Shown here piece after piece: positions 5,904-12,930 of a DNA stretch of 24,996 bases. The notes below the pieces were generated by a model that did no database searches, was not told the origin of the DNA, and saw only the letters and a program-made list of their open reading frames with translations. Source of the DNA: a virus; the IMG/VR virus record IMGVR_UViG_3300042691_032448, positions 1 to 24,996 of that record; one strand, 5' to 3'. Position numbers and translations under genes: made by a program. How positions within the stretch are numbered: the stretch's first letter is position 1; each line of letters begins with the position of its first letter.

Positions 5904-6647
5904 ATGAACCTTAAAATGTACGCTTTAACTGGTACGATCGGTGGCGTTGTACTAGCGTTCAGTCTTCACCACGGGCAACAGTTTTTTAAATCAAGAGGAG
6001 AAGTTGGCGAGTATCACCGGCAGATGATGCTTGCAATGGAACAACCATTAGAGTTGGGCAACAACCCAGCTCGAACTTATCCCGATGGTGGGCTACCTCT
6101 GGACGCTACACCTGAGCCAGGTTATGAAGACGAACCAGGATCCTTACGCCCGTCCATACAGTTCACAAATCAACCCCCTCCGCTTCCTCCACTATCTAAC
6201 ACACCATTCCTCATCCTCAAGAAATCATCGCAAACGATCAAATCAACTAAGGATCCTATTTGGACACTCCAACTGATCAGTAAGGACGGCACTGTTCTTG
6301 ATAGCCTGCAGGCTGTGACAGGCAGAGCGTCCCGACAAGCAGTTAATCGTCACATCGCCGGCACAAAGGCTCCGCTTCCCGCAGGCACTTACAGGATTGA
6401 TCGTGCTGGTATCGAGCGCGGTCCTTTCAGTGATCCTGAGTTAGGTCGCGGTTATTGGATCCCGATCACTCCACTGTTTGCCACGGGGCGATCTGATCTC
6501 GGGTTTCACGTTGACCCTTCGTGGGGCAAGCTGAATGGAGAGTCAGGCACCAGCGGATGTATCGGCCTTGAGAACGTCGATGCAACAGTGAAACTTGTTA
6601 CTTGGATCAAGCACTTCAACGTCAGCAAACTCACAGTTCAATCATGA
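5904..6647 (+). CDS. Membrane-anchored L,D-transpeptidase-like (YkuD) protein
   Basis: A 247-residue protein. It has an N-terminal membrane anchor (about 5-20), a Pro-rich linker (about 50-105) and a C-terminal YkuD-like catalytic domain (about 115-245). The active-site block reads GFHVDP (200-205) and SGTSGCIGL (214-222), giving His202 and Cys219. The family usually has Arg two residues after the Cys (SxGCxR), whereas here it is Gly221, so activity may be altered. L,D-transpeptidases form 3-3 peptidoglycan crosslinks or attach proteins; some relatives act as toxins. An envelope-modifying or superinfection role is inferred. The stop overlaps the next ATG. Confidence 0.78.
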   Translation: MNLKMYALTGTIGGVVLAFSLHHGQQFFKSRGEVGEYHRQMMLAMEQPLELGNNPARTYPDGGLPLDATPEPGYEDEPGSLRPSIQFTNQPPPLPPLSNTPFLILKKSSQTIKSTKDPIWTLQLISKDGTVLDSLQAVTGRASRQAVNRHIAGTKAPLPAGTYRIDRAGIERGPFSDPELGRGYWIPITPLFATGRSDLGFHVDPSWGKLNGESGTSGCIGLENVDATVKLVTWIKHFNVSKLTVQS

Positions 6648-6805
6648 TGCGCAGCCGTTACCAAATGATTCAACTACTCGCTCTGACATTCTCAGCTTCT
6701 GTACTTCTCGGTGCAGTTATGAGGGGAGGCACTGTATCTAAAAGTCAATCGATGCAGTGCCCAGTTGCACCAAATGGTAAGCTCTACCTAGCTCCGGGCT
6801 GCTAG
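6644..6805 (+). CDS. Small membrane protein (53 aa)
   Basis: A 53-residue protein with one hydrophobic segment (about 8-26, QMIQLLALTFSASVLLGAV) and a short tail holding cysteines at residues 39 and 53 (the last residue). It may be a signal anchor or exported peptide. Its ATG at 6644 overlaps the transpeptidase stop as ATGA, so the two are probably translated together. A second ATG follows immediately. Function unknown. Confidence 0.55.
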   Translation: MMRSRYQMIQLLALTFSASVLLGAVMRGGTVSKSQSMQCPVAPNGKLYLAPGC

Positions 6806-6975
6806 TGACATCACCAATCACAGTTGTGCTTCACTCGCAAATTAGCAACAAGCACATTACGTACACAAATCTCAGCCCTTCTGCGCTACTCGCCTTAGTT
6901 AAAGGCAGCAAAAGCAAGCAAGCTAAAGAGTTAGCAAACCGACTCATCCCCGTCCTGGAAGATCTCGCCAAGTAG
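6805..6975 (+). CDS. Small hypothetical protein (56 aa)
   Basis: A 56-residue frame starting with GTG at 6805, sharing one base with the previous TAG, and ending at TAG 6973-6975. It has a beta-prone N-terminus and a basic helical C-terminus (SALLALVKGSKSKQAKELAN). The exact abutment with its neighbour and good coding character support it. There is no Shine-Dalgarno sequence and no known family. Confidence 0.45.
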   Translation: MTSPITVVLHSQISNKHITYTNLSPSALLALVKGSKSKQAKELANRLIPVLEDLAK

Positions 6976-6998
6976 ACTTCCTTCTTACTTCTCCCTCC

Positions 6999-7121
6999 AT
7001 GAAGCTTCTTACCGATCTCATCCTGATCTCATTCAGTATCATCTGTTTAAGCTCTGTGGCCGCCCACGCGCATCACGCCGGACAACACCCTGAAATCACC
7101 CAGGAACAATGCCAGAAGTAA
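6999..7121 (+). CDS. Small exported His-rich peptide (40 aa)
   Basis: A 40-residue frame with a textbook signal peptide (MKLLTDLILISFSIICLSSVAAHA), leaving a short mature peptide of about 16 residues beginning HHAGQHPEI and containing one cysteine. The ATG at 6999 follows a pyrimidine-rich stretch without a Shine-Dalgarno sequence. The 3' end overlaps the next gene by 13 bases. It belongs with the other exported or membrane proteins of this cluster. Function unknown; the mature part could bind metal. Confidence 0.5.
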   Translation: MKLLTDLILISFSIICLSSVAAHAHHAGQHPEITQEQCQK

Positions 7122-7306
7122 GCTTCACCAAGGATGAAATCCTTACCCTCCGCCGCGCTCTCAACGCACTAGTCACACGGCAAGAACTCAACTTGCTGAC
7201 GGCTTCGGAGTCTATGAAACGAGAGATCAAAGAAACTCTCTCGGAACTACACAATTTAGACATTAAATTACTCCAACTAAAACCTCAATGCTCTCACGCG
7301 TTATAG
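7109..7306 (+). CDS. Small helical protein (65 aa)
   Basis: A 65-residue mostly helical protein with heptad-like leucines and charged residues (ILTLRRALNALVTRQELNLL onwards). It overlaps genes on both sides (13 and 19 bases), supporting its place in a coupled operon. No family recognised. It precedes a MarR-like regulator and might be a partner of it, but nothing in the sequence proves this. Confidence 0.55.
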   Translation: MPEVSFTKDEILTLRRALNALVTRQELNLLTASESMKREIKETLSELHNLDIKLLQLKPQCSHAL

Positions 7307-7602
7307 AACCATTCGCTCGTTACAACCCGCGCGAAGTATCCTGTACTACATTCCTTATCTTTCTTGCTATCGGGGAGTCTCAAGAGGGGCTCCTCCAAAC
7401 AGACATTGCTCGTAAGCTCAACATCCCAAAGTCAAGCGTTAGTCGCAACTGTAGTCTGCTGGATACACAAACTCAGAAAGGTGAGCCAGGCATGGGGTTA
7501 GTGAGCCGTGAGCCCTGGCACGCCGATCAAAGGATCAAACTTGTGAAGCTTACAGCTAAAGGCCGTGAACTATTTGATGAAATTCACAGCCGCTTAGGTT
7601 AA
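7288..7602 (+). CDS. MarR-like winged-helix regulator
   Basis: A 104-residue protein with a MarR-type winged helix-turn-helix. Helix 2 and the recognition helix read LLQTDIARKLNIPKSSVSRN (about 35-54), followed by a wing (GLVSREPWHADQRIKLVKLT) and the typical C-terminal KGRELFDEI helix. It is shorter than a full MarR (about 140 residues), with reduced dimerisation helices. It probably binds palindromic operators; candidates are the inverted repeats in 8143-8394 downstream of dcd. It is probably co-transcribed with dcd. Confidence 0.75.
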   Translation: MLSRVIEPFARYNPREVSCTTFLIFLAIGESQEGLLQTDIARKLNIPKSSVSRNCSLLDTQTQKGEPGMGLVSREPWHADQRIKLVKLTAKGRELFDEIHSRLG

Positions 7603-7620
7603 TCTCACTGGAGTCTCTTA

Positions 7621-8142
7621 ATGTCTGTGGTCTTACCTGACTGGCGGATCAGATCTTTATGCGAGGGAGGGATGATCACGCCCTTCGATCCCACGCTGGT
7701 CAATCCAGCAAGTTTGGATGTGACTCTCGGCACCAACCTCTACGTCGAAACCGAGAAAGGTGGTCTTTTGCCTAAAGACATCTCTGAGTGCACCCGAGAT
7801 AATCCTTATCTCCTGATGCCTAACGAGTTTGTGCTGGCTGAGACTGCGGAAGTCTTTAACATTCCAGACTTTATCAGTGCACAGTTTGTGCTTAAGTCTT
7901 CTCTAGCTAGGGCTGGATTGGAGCACCTTCTTGCAGGGTACATCGACCCAGGTTTTCACGATTCCGTTTTGACGCTTGAATTCAAGAACGCTAAGCAATT
8001 CAGTCCCTTTCCTCTCTGGCCCGGAATGCGTTGCGGTCAGATAGTATTCACAGAGATGACTGATGTGCCTCAGGCAAGCTACAGATACACTGGTCGATAC
8101 AATCATGATGCAAAGGTAAGTAGATCAAAAGGTATCCTGTAG
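7621..8142 (+). CDS. dcd: dCTP deaminase (Dcd/DUT superfamily)
   Basis: A 173-residue trimeric dUTPase-fold enzyme. Family signatures are NPASLDVTLG (28-37), KSSLAR (92-97), IDPGF (108-112), TLEF (118-121, with the catalytic-type Glu120) and GQIVF (139-143). Dcd converts dCTP to dUTP, feeding dTTP synthesis; some members also hydrolyse dUTP to dUMP. The Arg before SSLAR in E. coli Dcd is Lys here, and the C-terminus is short, so a bifunctional or divergent enzyme is possible. GGAG lies about 9 bases ahead of the ATG. It serves phage DNA replication. Confidence 0.85.
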   Translation: MSVVLPDWRIRSLCEGGMITPFDPTLVNPASLDVTLGTNLYVETEKGGLLPKDISECTRDNPYLLMPNEFVLAETAEVFNIPDFISAQFVLKSSLARAGLEHLLAGYIDPGFHDSVLTLEFKNAKQFSPFPLWPGMRCGQIVFTEMTDVPQASYRYTGRYNHDAKVSRSKGIL

Positions 8143-8172
8143 CTCACTGGATCTCAATCGAGATCCTTTGAG
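8143..8172 (+). terminator. Stem-loop after dcd
   Basis: GGATCTC (8149-8155) pairs with GAGATCC (8160-8166) around AATC. An outer CTCA/TGAG helix (8143-8146 with 8169-8172) extends it across a small internal loop. It lies immediately after the dcd stop. The T-run is short (TTT), so termination may be weak; an mRNA 3'-end structure is an alternative. Confidence 0.5.
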
Positions 8173-8308
8173 TCTTAGATGAGAAAGATAAAAGTATTTA
8201 AGTGTGTCTAACTTTGTTGCTAATCTTACTTATAGAAAAGGTTTTCTTATTAAGAAAAGTTGCACTTGCTACCTCGGGGTATGCACAGGATAAATACCTG
8301 CAAAAGGG
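8173..8308. promoter_or_regulatory. A/T-rich control region with inverted repeats
   Basis: No gene is seen in 8143-8394. This part is A/T-rich and holds a perfect inverted repeat TTTTCTT-ATT-AAGAAAA (8242-8258) and a second one, GGTAT ... ATACC, across about 8278-8298, just upstream of the promoter at 8309. Their position suits operators for a regulator such as the MarR-like protein encoded upstream, but that is inference. Confidence 0.4.
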
Positions 8309-8337
8309 TTGACACCATGCTTCAAACGAGGTACATT
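8309..8337 (+). promoter_or_regulatory. Near-consensus sigma-70 promoter
   Basis: TTGACA (8309-8314), a 17-base spacer and TACATT (8332-8337) form the best promoter in the window. Transcription would start near 8344, giving a leader of about 50 bases before the ATG at 8395. The leader contains a possible hairpin (GCACCG with CGGTGC). It would drive the RavA/ViaA-like cassette. Confidence 0.75.
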
Positions 8338-8394
8338 GCTCTGCATGGGCGGCACCGGCCCCAAACGCGGTGCGAAACCATCGCATAACATCAA

Positions 8395-8820
8395 ATGACT
8401 AAGATCACTACACAAGCTCTGGTTAACCAGGGACGCATCAGCGCAGAGCGGTATGACTCCTGCGACACTGCGTTGGCTGAGCTAAACGACAGCTTCGGCG
8501 TTGAGTACGAAGCAGCTAAGGGCAACCTCAACTCAATGCTGTGGCAGGCAGACACGAACGAGGTTGATCTCTCTGCATTTCAGGGCGAGGATTCTCTGTT
8601 CAAGTTCCCTGAGTTCAAGACCAATATCGTGGTGAGGATCGACAGAATCCCCACACCGCATCAAAAGATCGACAAGCTCGATGAGAAGATCGCTGATCTA
8701 GAACTCAAGCTCAAGCTCGCTAAATCTGAACGCAAAGCTTTAATCGAGCAGCTGATCCTCAAAGGTCAGGTTGATCTACTGACTGACAAAATCACCGCCG
8801 TCTTCCGTCGCCTGAAGTAA
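8395..8820 (+). CDS. Cassette protein with C-terminal coiled coil (141 aa)
   Basis: A 141-residue protein. It has an N-terminal globular half with no known motif and a C-terminal half (about 90-125, KIDKLDEKIADLELKLKLAK) that is strongly coiled-coil. It is the first gene after the strong promoter, two bases upstream of the DUF3150-like gene, and so probably part of the same complex as the ATPase and VWA proteins. There is no Shine-Dalgarno sequence. Function unknown. Confidence 0.7.
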   Translation: MTKITTQALVNQGRISAERYDSCDTALAELNDSFGVEYEAAKGNLNSMLWQADTNEVDLSAFQGEDSLFKFPEFKTNIVVRIDRIPTPHQKIDKLDEKIADLELKLKLAKSERKALIEQLILKGQVDLLTDKITAVFRRLK

Positions 8821-8822
8821 TC

Positions 8823-10034
8823 ATGAGCACCGACAAGATCTTCCTGCTTCACTGCTCTGTAAGTGCCTCTGTGCGTCAGAGCACACAGATTAAAATGGCT
8901 GACTTACAGCTGCCTGGTTCTGTCATTGATGTGCTTGAGAAACAGCAGTCTGTCTCCGTGCGACCGACACTATCGGGCAAACTCAAAGACTTCCTGAATC
9001 TGCTGCGCATTGAGCAACGTAAGCTTTACGACGAGTGTACGATTCACAACGGCGACGTGCACTTCCTTCACGAGGACTACTTCGAAGATGCAATGGAGCG
9101 CATCGCCAAGATCCGCTCCGACGCTAACTCTTACAACGAACAGCTAAACGAATTGTGGCTTGAGGAGTACACCAGGTGGAGCAACACAGTGGAGGGCTTT
9201 CTTGAGCCTCTGTTCCGTGACGATCCTGAGGGCTTCAAACTGGCAAAGGAAGCTTACCTAACCATCTTCCCTACCAAGCAAGAGTTCGAAAATCCGATTC
9301 AGGTATTTGTTGTTGGTCCGAACCCTGTGAGCATGATGGTATCTGAAAGCAAAGAGGAGCACTCAATCTCCTCCGCGATTCAGGAAGCCGCCATCTTTAA
9401 TACCACGCAGGTCTTGGAAGCTGCTCGCGAGAGCGCTGCTGATCGCGCCCTGGCTAAGGCTGCTGAGCTACTTGATGATCTCGATGTTCGCGTATCTAGC
9501 AAGGTTGGCGAGCGTCAGACTGGTGGTACCAAACGTCGCGGCTCCTGGCAGATCACTGCAGAAACCCTGCAACTGATCACGCGGCACTGCCCTGGCTTTG
9601 AGAATCTATCAAAGTTATCGAACGATTTGCTCGAAGTTGGTGTCCGACTGCAGTCCGACGCGGCCAAGATTAAGAACCAAGCGTTCAAAGATTACGCCAA
9701 CATCAAAGCAGAGATCCGCAACGAGCTGCAGGCAATTGTAGACTCACGTAGTTCTACAGGTGGTCTAGAGTCACTCAAGAGATCTCTGGCACTTTCCGGT
9801 ACATATCGTGACCTGCTTGGCAAGATCACTGGTGCAGAGACTCAGGAGCAGCTTGATGAGCTTTACCACGAACTACAGATCGAGAAGGATGTCTATCAGC
9901 AGCGGTCTAAACATTTGCAAACCTTGTTTGATCAGCGCCTTGAACTTGTTAAAGCTCAAGCCGTGGGTCTGGATGATTTGATCGATGAGGTTAAAGCGAT
10001 AGAGGCGGAGACGACGGATGATCTTGACTTCTGA
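8823..10034 (+). CDS. DUF3150-like protein, cofactor of AAA/VWA pair
   Basis: A 403-residue, mostly helical protein. The N-terminus (DKIFLLHCSVSASVRQST, then a long charged helical region) resembles DUF3150 proteins, which I recall as frequent neighbours of MoxR-type ATPase and VWA genes in mobile elements. The similarity was judged by eye. Long coiled-coil stretches lie at about 85-130 and 340-395. The C-terminus is acidic and ends DDLDF, like other proteins in this window. The context suggests an adaptor or substrate subunit of the RavA/ViaA-like machine. The start context AATCATGAGCACC is identical to that at 16209. Confidence 0.6.
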   Translation: MSTDKIFLLHCSVSASVRQSTQIKMADLQLPGSVIDVLEKQQSVSVRPTLSGKLKDFLNLLRIEQRKLYDECTIHNGDVHFLHEDYFEDAMERIAKIRSDANSYNEQLNELWLEEYTRWSNTVEGFLEPLFRDDPEGFKLAKEAYLTIFPTKQEFENPIQVFVVGPNPVSMMVSESKEEHSISSAIQEAAIFNTTQVLEAARESAADRALAKAAELLDDLDVRVSSKVGERQTGGTKRRGSWQITAETLQLITRHCPGFENLSKLSNDLLEVGVRLQSDAAKIKNQAFKDYANIKAEIRNELQAIVDSRSSTGGLESLKRSLALSGTYRDLLGKITGAETQEQLDELYHELQIEKDVYQQRSKHLQTLFDQRLELVKAQAVGLDDLIDEVKAIEAETTDDLDF

Positions 10035-10155
10035 ACTCAAGCTAAAAGATCTTGTTCTCCTTCGAATTAACAAGAGTCTTAGCAAAGGCTATAGATCTCG
10101 CAAGCGAGATCGCTTCAAGAAACTTCTCAACTACGTCATCACCATCTTCGACTAA
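10018..10155 (+). CDS. Small basic protein linking cassette genes (45 aa)
   Basis: A 45-residue, Lys/Arg-rich frame (KGYRSRKRDRFKKLLNYV in the second half). The ATG at 10018 overlaps the DUF3150-like gene by 17 bases, with GGAG about 7 bases upstream. Its TAA at 10153-10155 shares a base with the ATG of the ATPase gene (TAATG), so it would couple translation of the two. A near-perfect 18-bp palindrome (10094-10111) lies within it. It may be a true subunit or only a coupling leader. Confidence 0.5.
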   Translation: MILTSELKLKDLVLLRINKSLSKGYRSRKRDRFKKLLNYVITIFD

Positions 10156-11339
10156 TGAACGACAAACTCTTTGCTCAGCTTCAGAACTTCCGCTCCAACC
10201 TCAACACTGCTTTTCTTGAGCGTGAAGATGTTATCGACGGGTTGCTCGCTTCCCTGATTACTAAGCAGAACAGTTTCCTTTTCGGCCTGCCTGGAACCGG
10301 TAAGTCTGAATTGGTTCGAGCAGTATCGAACGGCTTTAAAGGATCTCAGTTCTTTGGTTATCTTCTCTCACCGACAACGGATCCTTCTGAACTGTTCGGT
10401 CCTGTCGCAGTCTCGAAGCTCCTCAAAGATGAGTATGTTCGTGACGTTAATGGGTATTTACCCAGTGCAAACATTGCTTTCCTGGATGAGTTGTTCCGTG
10501 GAAGCTCCGCCGTTCTCAACTCGCTTCTCACGATCCTCAACGAACGGACGTTCAACAATGGTCGCGATGTGATTGAAACCCCAATCCAATCCATCGTTGC
10601 AGCAACCAACAGCTTCCCTCAGGAAGAATCGCTTCAGGCTTTCTGTGATCGATTTCTCTTCAGGCCCACAGTGGATCTTCTGAAGAAACCAGCATCTAAA
10701 CGTCAACTCGATGCCTGGGCTTTAGGGATCAAGCAGCGCCCGACCGTGGAGTCAGAGCTTAGCTTTGACGACCTGCAAACACTTCAGCATGAAGTTACGT
10801 CTATTCAGGCGAGTGATGAGTTTCTCGATTCCTTCACTCAAGTGATCGATCTGCTCGCAACCCGAGGCATCACGATCAGCGATCGTCGCCGCGTTCAAAT
10901 CCTCAAGTTTCTGCGCGGCTGGGCAATCGTTCAGGGTGATGAGGAGTTGTATCCCGAACATCTACATCGCTCCTTGGTTCACATCGTCTATCAAACAACA
11001 GATGACGTACAAGCAATCAAAGATGTTTTAGAGCAAGTAGTGCCTACTGCTGAGAAGCTTCTTGAAAGTATCAAGCGGGCGCATAGCGGGATCCTTACGG
11101 AATACCACGCTGTCCATGCTCAAGAGTCTAAAAGTGTCGACGATCTCAACCGTCTTGTCGGCAAGCTCCGCAAAATGCACAGAGACCTTGACACACTTAA
11201 CAACAAGTTAGACAACATCCTTGAGTCTGGTCAGTATCGAATCTCAGCTCACGCTCGTCAAACAGCAACAAAGCTCGCTCAGGCAATCGAATCCTCATCG
11301 CAATCAGTCGCTAATTCCATCTCAAACATCTCCTCATGA
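10155..11339 (+). CDS. RavA-like MoxR-family AAA+ ATPase
   Basis: A 394-residue AAA+ ATPase of the MoxR class. Walker A is GLPGTGKS (44-51) and Walker B IAFLDE (107-112). The helix-2-type insert and following block read GYLPSANIAFLDELFRGSSA. The sensor 1 region is VAATNSFP (148-155) and the arginine-finger-type segment DRFLFR (165-170). The pattern (LLSPTTDPSELFGP, then LNSLLTILNERTF) is closest in my memory to RavA. A helical C-terminal region (about 290-394) follows. MoxR proteins form hexamers that remodel targets with a VWA partner, which is encoded next, overlapping by 4 bases. It probably acts in the cytoplasm. It is shorter than E. coli RavA (about 500 aa). Confidence 0.88.
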   Translation: MNDKLFAQLQNFRSNLNTAFLEREDVIDGLLASLITKQNSFLFGLPGTGKSELVRAVSNGFKGSQFFGYLLSPTTDPSELFGPVAVSKLLKDEYVRDVNGYLPSANIAFLDELFRGSSAVLNSLLTILNERTFNNGRDVIETPIQSIVAATNSFPQEESLQAFCDRFLFRPTVDLLKKPASKRQLDAWALGIKQRPTVESELSFDDLQTLQHEVTSIQASDEFLDSFTQVIDLLATRGITISDRRRVQILKFLRGWAIVQGDEELYPEHLHRSLVHIVYQTTDDVQAIKDVLEQVVPTAEKLLESIKRAHSGILTEYHAVHAQESKSVDDLNRLVGKLRKMHRDLDTLNNKLDNILESGQYRISAHARQTATKLAQAIESSSQSVANSISNISS

Positions 11340-12877
11340 AAACCAACACCGAGTTCCTCCGCCTTGTAAACAACGATCCCCTTGTACTCGCAGTCTCAGC
11401 GCTGTCTGATTTTCTGTGGGATGACTTCATCCGCGACGCCCGTCCCATAGTTAAGTACATTGAAGATCGCTACAACATCCATCAGCTCTCACGCTTTGGA
11501 AAGGAGCTATTTGACTTCCTTTACAACGGCGGCCAGGTAACTACGGTCATCACTTTAGAGGAGGCAGAAACGTACTTCCGAGCTAAGCAGAACGGAGAGA
11601 ACCCTGACCTTCCTAAAAACTACAAGCCAGAGTCTGCCTTCTGGGTGAGCTTGTTCATTCAGATTTGTGAATCTCCTTCCTGGCCACGCTTGGTTGCTTT
11701 GTCGGTCGGCGATCAGTTCACCGCAGGCAATAACGCCATTAACGTACTGAACGAGCTAAGCGAAATAATCGAAAAGCAGATTGAGCAGGGCTTTATCGAT
11801 GCTCAAATGCTCGCTGGTGCAGGTCAGGAACTGCAAGACATTCGTGAACAGTTCATGCAGGCAAAGGCTGAAGGAAACCTCGCCAAAGCTGCAGAGCTTC
11901 GTCAGAAAGGCAAGGAGCTCGGTCAGCAAATCGAGCAGGCGATGCAGGAAGCTGCAGAAAACATGCAACCTCATGTTGACAAAGCAGTCGACCGTGCTCA
12001 CCAGAGTGCTCAAGACGTTAAAGAAGCCATGAGTCAGTTAGCTGGCTCTGAGGCAGGTAAGGGTATTGCTCTCAACGACCTGGATCAGAAGCGGAATCTC
12101 GCTCGCAAACTCTCAGCTAACCCTGGGTTGCGTGAGCTTGTACGGAGACTCGGAGCGCTCAGACAAGCGTGGGCTGACCGCAAGCGTGCACGCAAATCTC
12201 GTTCTAGCTACAGCGACATTGTCGGAGCTAAATTCTCTGATGAAGTGATCAAGGCGTTCCCTGCTGAGATTGCTCTCGCCGCCACGGAACACGGTAGGGC
12301 TCTATTTGCTCTGAAATACAGTCAGAAAACACTATTGACAAAGGATTACGAGGCCAGGATCAAGGAACTGGATAAAGGTCCTGTTGTCTTGTATATCGAC
12401 ATCAGTGGATCGATGGCCGGTGAGTCAGAGCTGTGGTCTAAAGCAATCGCGTATGTAGTAGCCGAAGAGTGCCTTAAGCAGAATCGAGCCACTCACATCC
12501 ACCTGTTCGACACAGTTATTCAAAAAAGTATCCATCTTGATAAAAACCGCAGCGATAACGATCGCCTTCTTAACTTCGTTCTCAGTTGGACAACGCGTGG
12601 TGGTACTTCTTTCTGCTCAGTTATAGACCACGCTTTGAACAAGATCAACTACGTCGATAAAGCCGACATTTTGATGATTACTGACGGGAGTGCTGAAGTG
12701 TCAGATCCGTTCATCCGCCGTCTGAACACTTTCAAACAGGAAAATGGTGTGCAGTGGAGCAGCTTCTGTATCGGTAGGAGATCGAGTGTTCTCAAACAAT
12801 TCAGTGATTACGTGCACACTGTGGACCCTACAGACGATCCTGGTAGTGCTGAACTGTTTCAAGATGCTCTACGGTAA
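11336..12877 (+). CDS. ViaA-like VWA-domain protein
   Basis: A 513-residue protein. The N-terminal helical region (1-140) is followed by a long charged coiled coil (about 140-235), then a conserved-looking segment (about 290-345, with DEVIKAFPAEIALAATEHG) and a C-terminal VWA domain (about 347-513). The metal-site motif is complete: DISGS (355-359), a Thr at about 424 (RGGTS) and Asp450 (MITDGS). The order and the segment before the VWA domain resemble ViaA, the partner that stimulates RavA. The ATG overlaps the ATPase stop as ATGA, so the pair is translationally coupled. A G/C-rich hairpin follows at 12909. Confidence 0.88.
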   Translation: MKTNTEFLRLVNNDPLVLAVSALSDFLWDDFIRDARPIVKYIEDRYNIHQLSRFGKELFDFLYNGGQVTTVITLEEAETYFRAKQNGENPDLPKNYKPESAFWVSLFIQICESPSWPRLVALSVGDQFTAGNNAINVLNELSEIIEKQIEQGFIDAQMLAGAGQELQDIREQFMQAKAEGNLAKAAELRQKGKELGQQIEQAMQEAAENMQPHVDKAVDRAHQSAQDVKEAMSQLAGSEAGKGIALNDLDQKRNLARKLSANPGLRELVRRLGALRQAWADRKRARKSRSSYSDIVGAKFSDEVIKAFPAEIALAATEHGRALFALKYSQKTLLTKDYEARIKELDKGPVVLYIDISGSMAGESELWSKAIAYVVAEECLKQNRATHIHLFDTVIQKSIHLDKNRSDNDRLLNFVLSWTTRGGTSFCSVIDHALNKINYVDKADILMITDGSAEVSDPFIRRLNTFKQENGVQWSSFCIGRRSSVLKQFSDYVHTVDPTDDPGSAELFQDALR

Positions 12878-12908
12878 GGTTGAAGCCTCAAACATTCCGA
12901 ATAGATTG

Positions 12909-12927
12909 AGGGGCAGCCGCTGCCCCT
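12909..12927 (+). terminator. Strong hairpin at end of RavA/ViaA-like cassette
   Basis: GGGGCAG (12910-12916) and CTGCCCC (12920-12926) form a perfect 7-bp G/C stem around CCG, extended by one A-T pair. Only TT follows, so it may terminate poorly or stabilise the mRNA 3' end. It ends four bases before the ATG at 12931 and could also limit translation of that gene. Confidence 0.5.
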
Positions 12928-12930
12928 TAA

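Noticed and set aside
8198-8386. Minus-strand 62-residue frame in the dcd downstream region
   Set aside because: It covers the promoter and inverted repeats at 8242-8337, is low in coding character and has no ribosome site.
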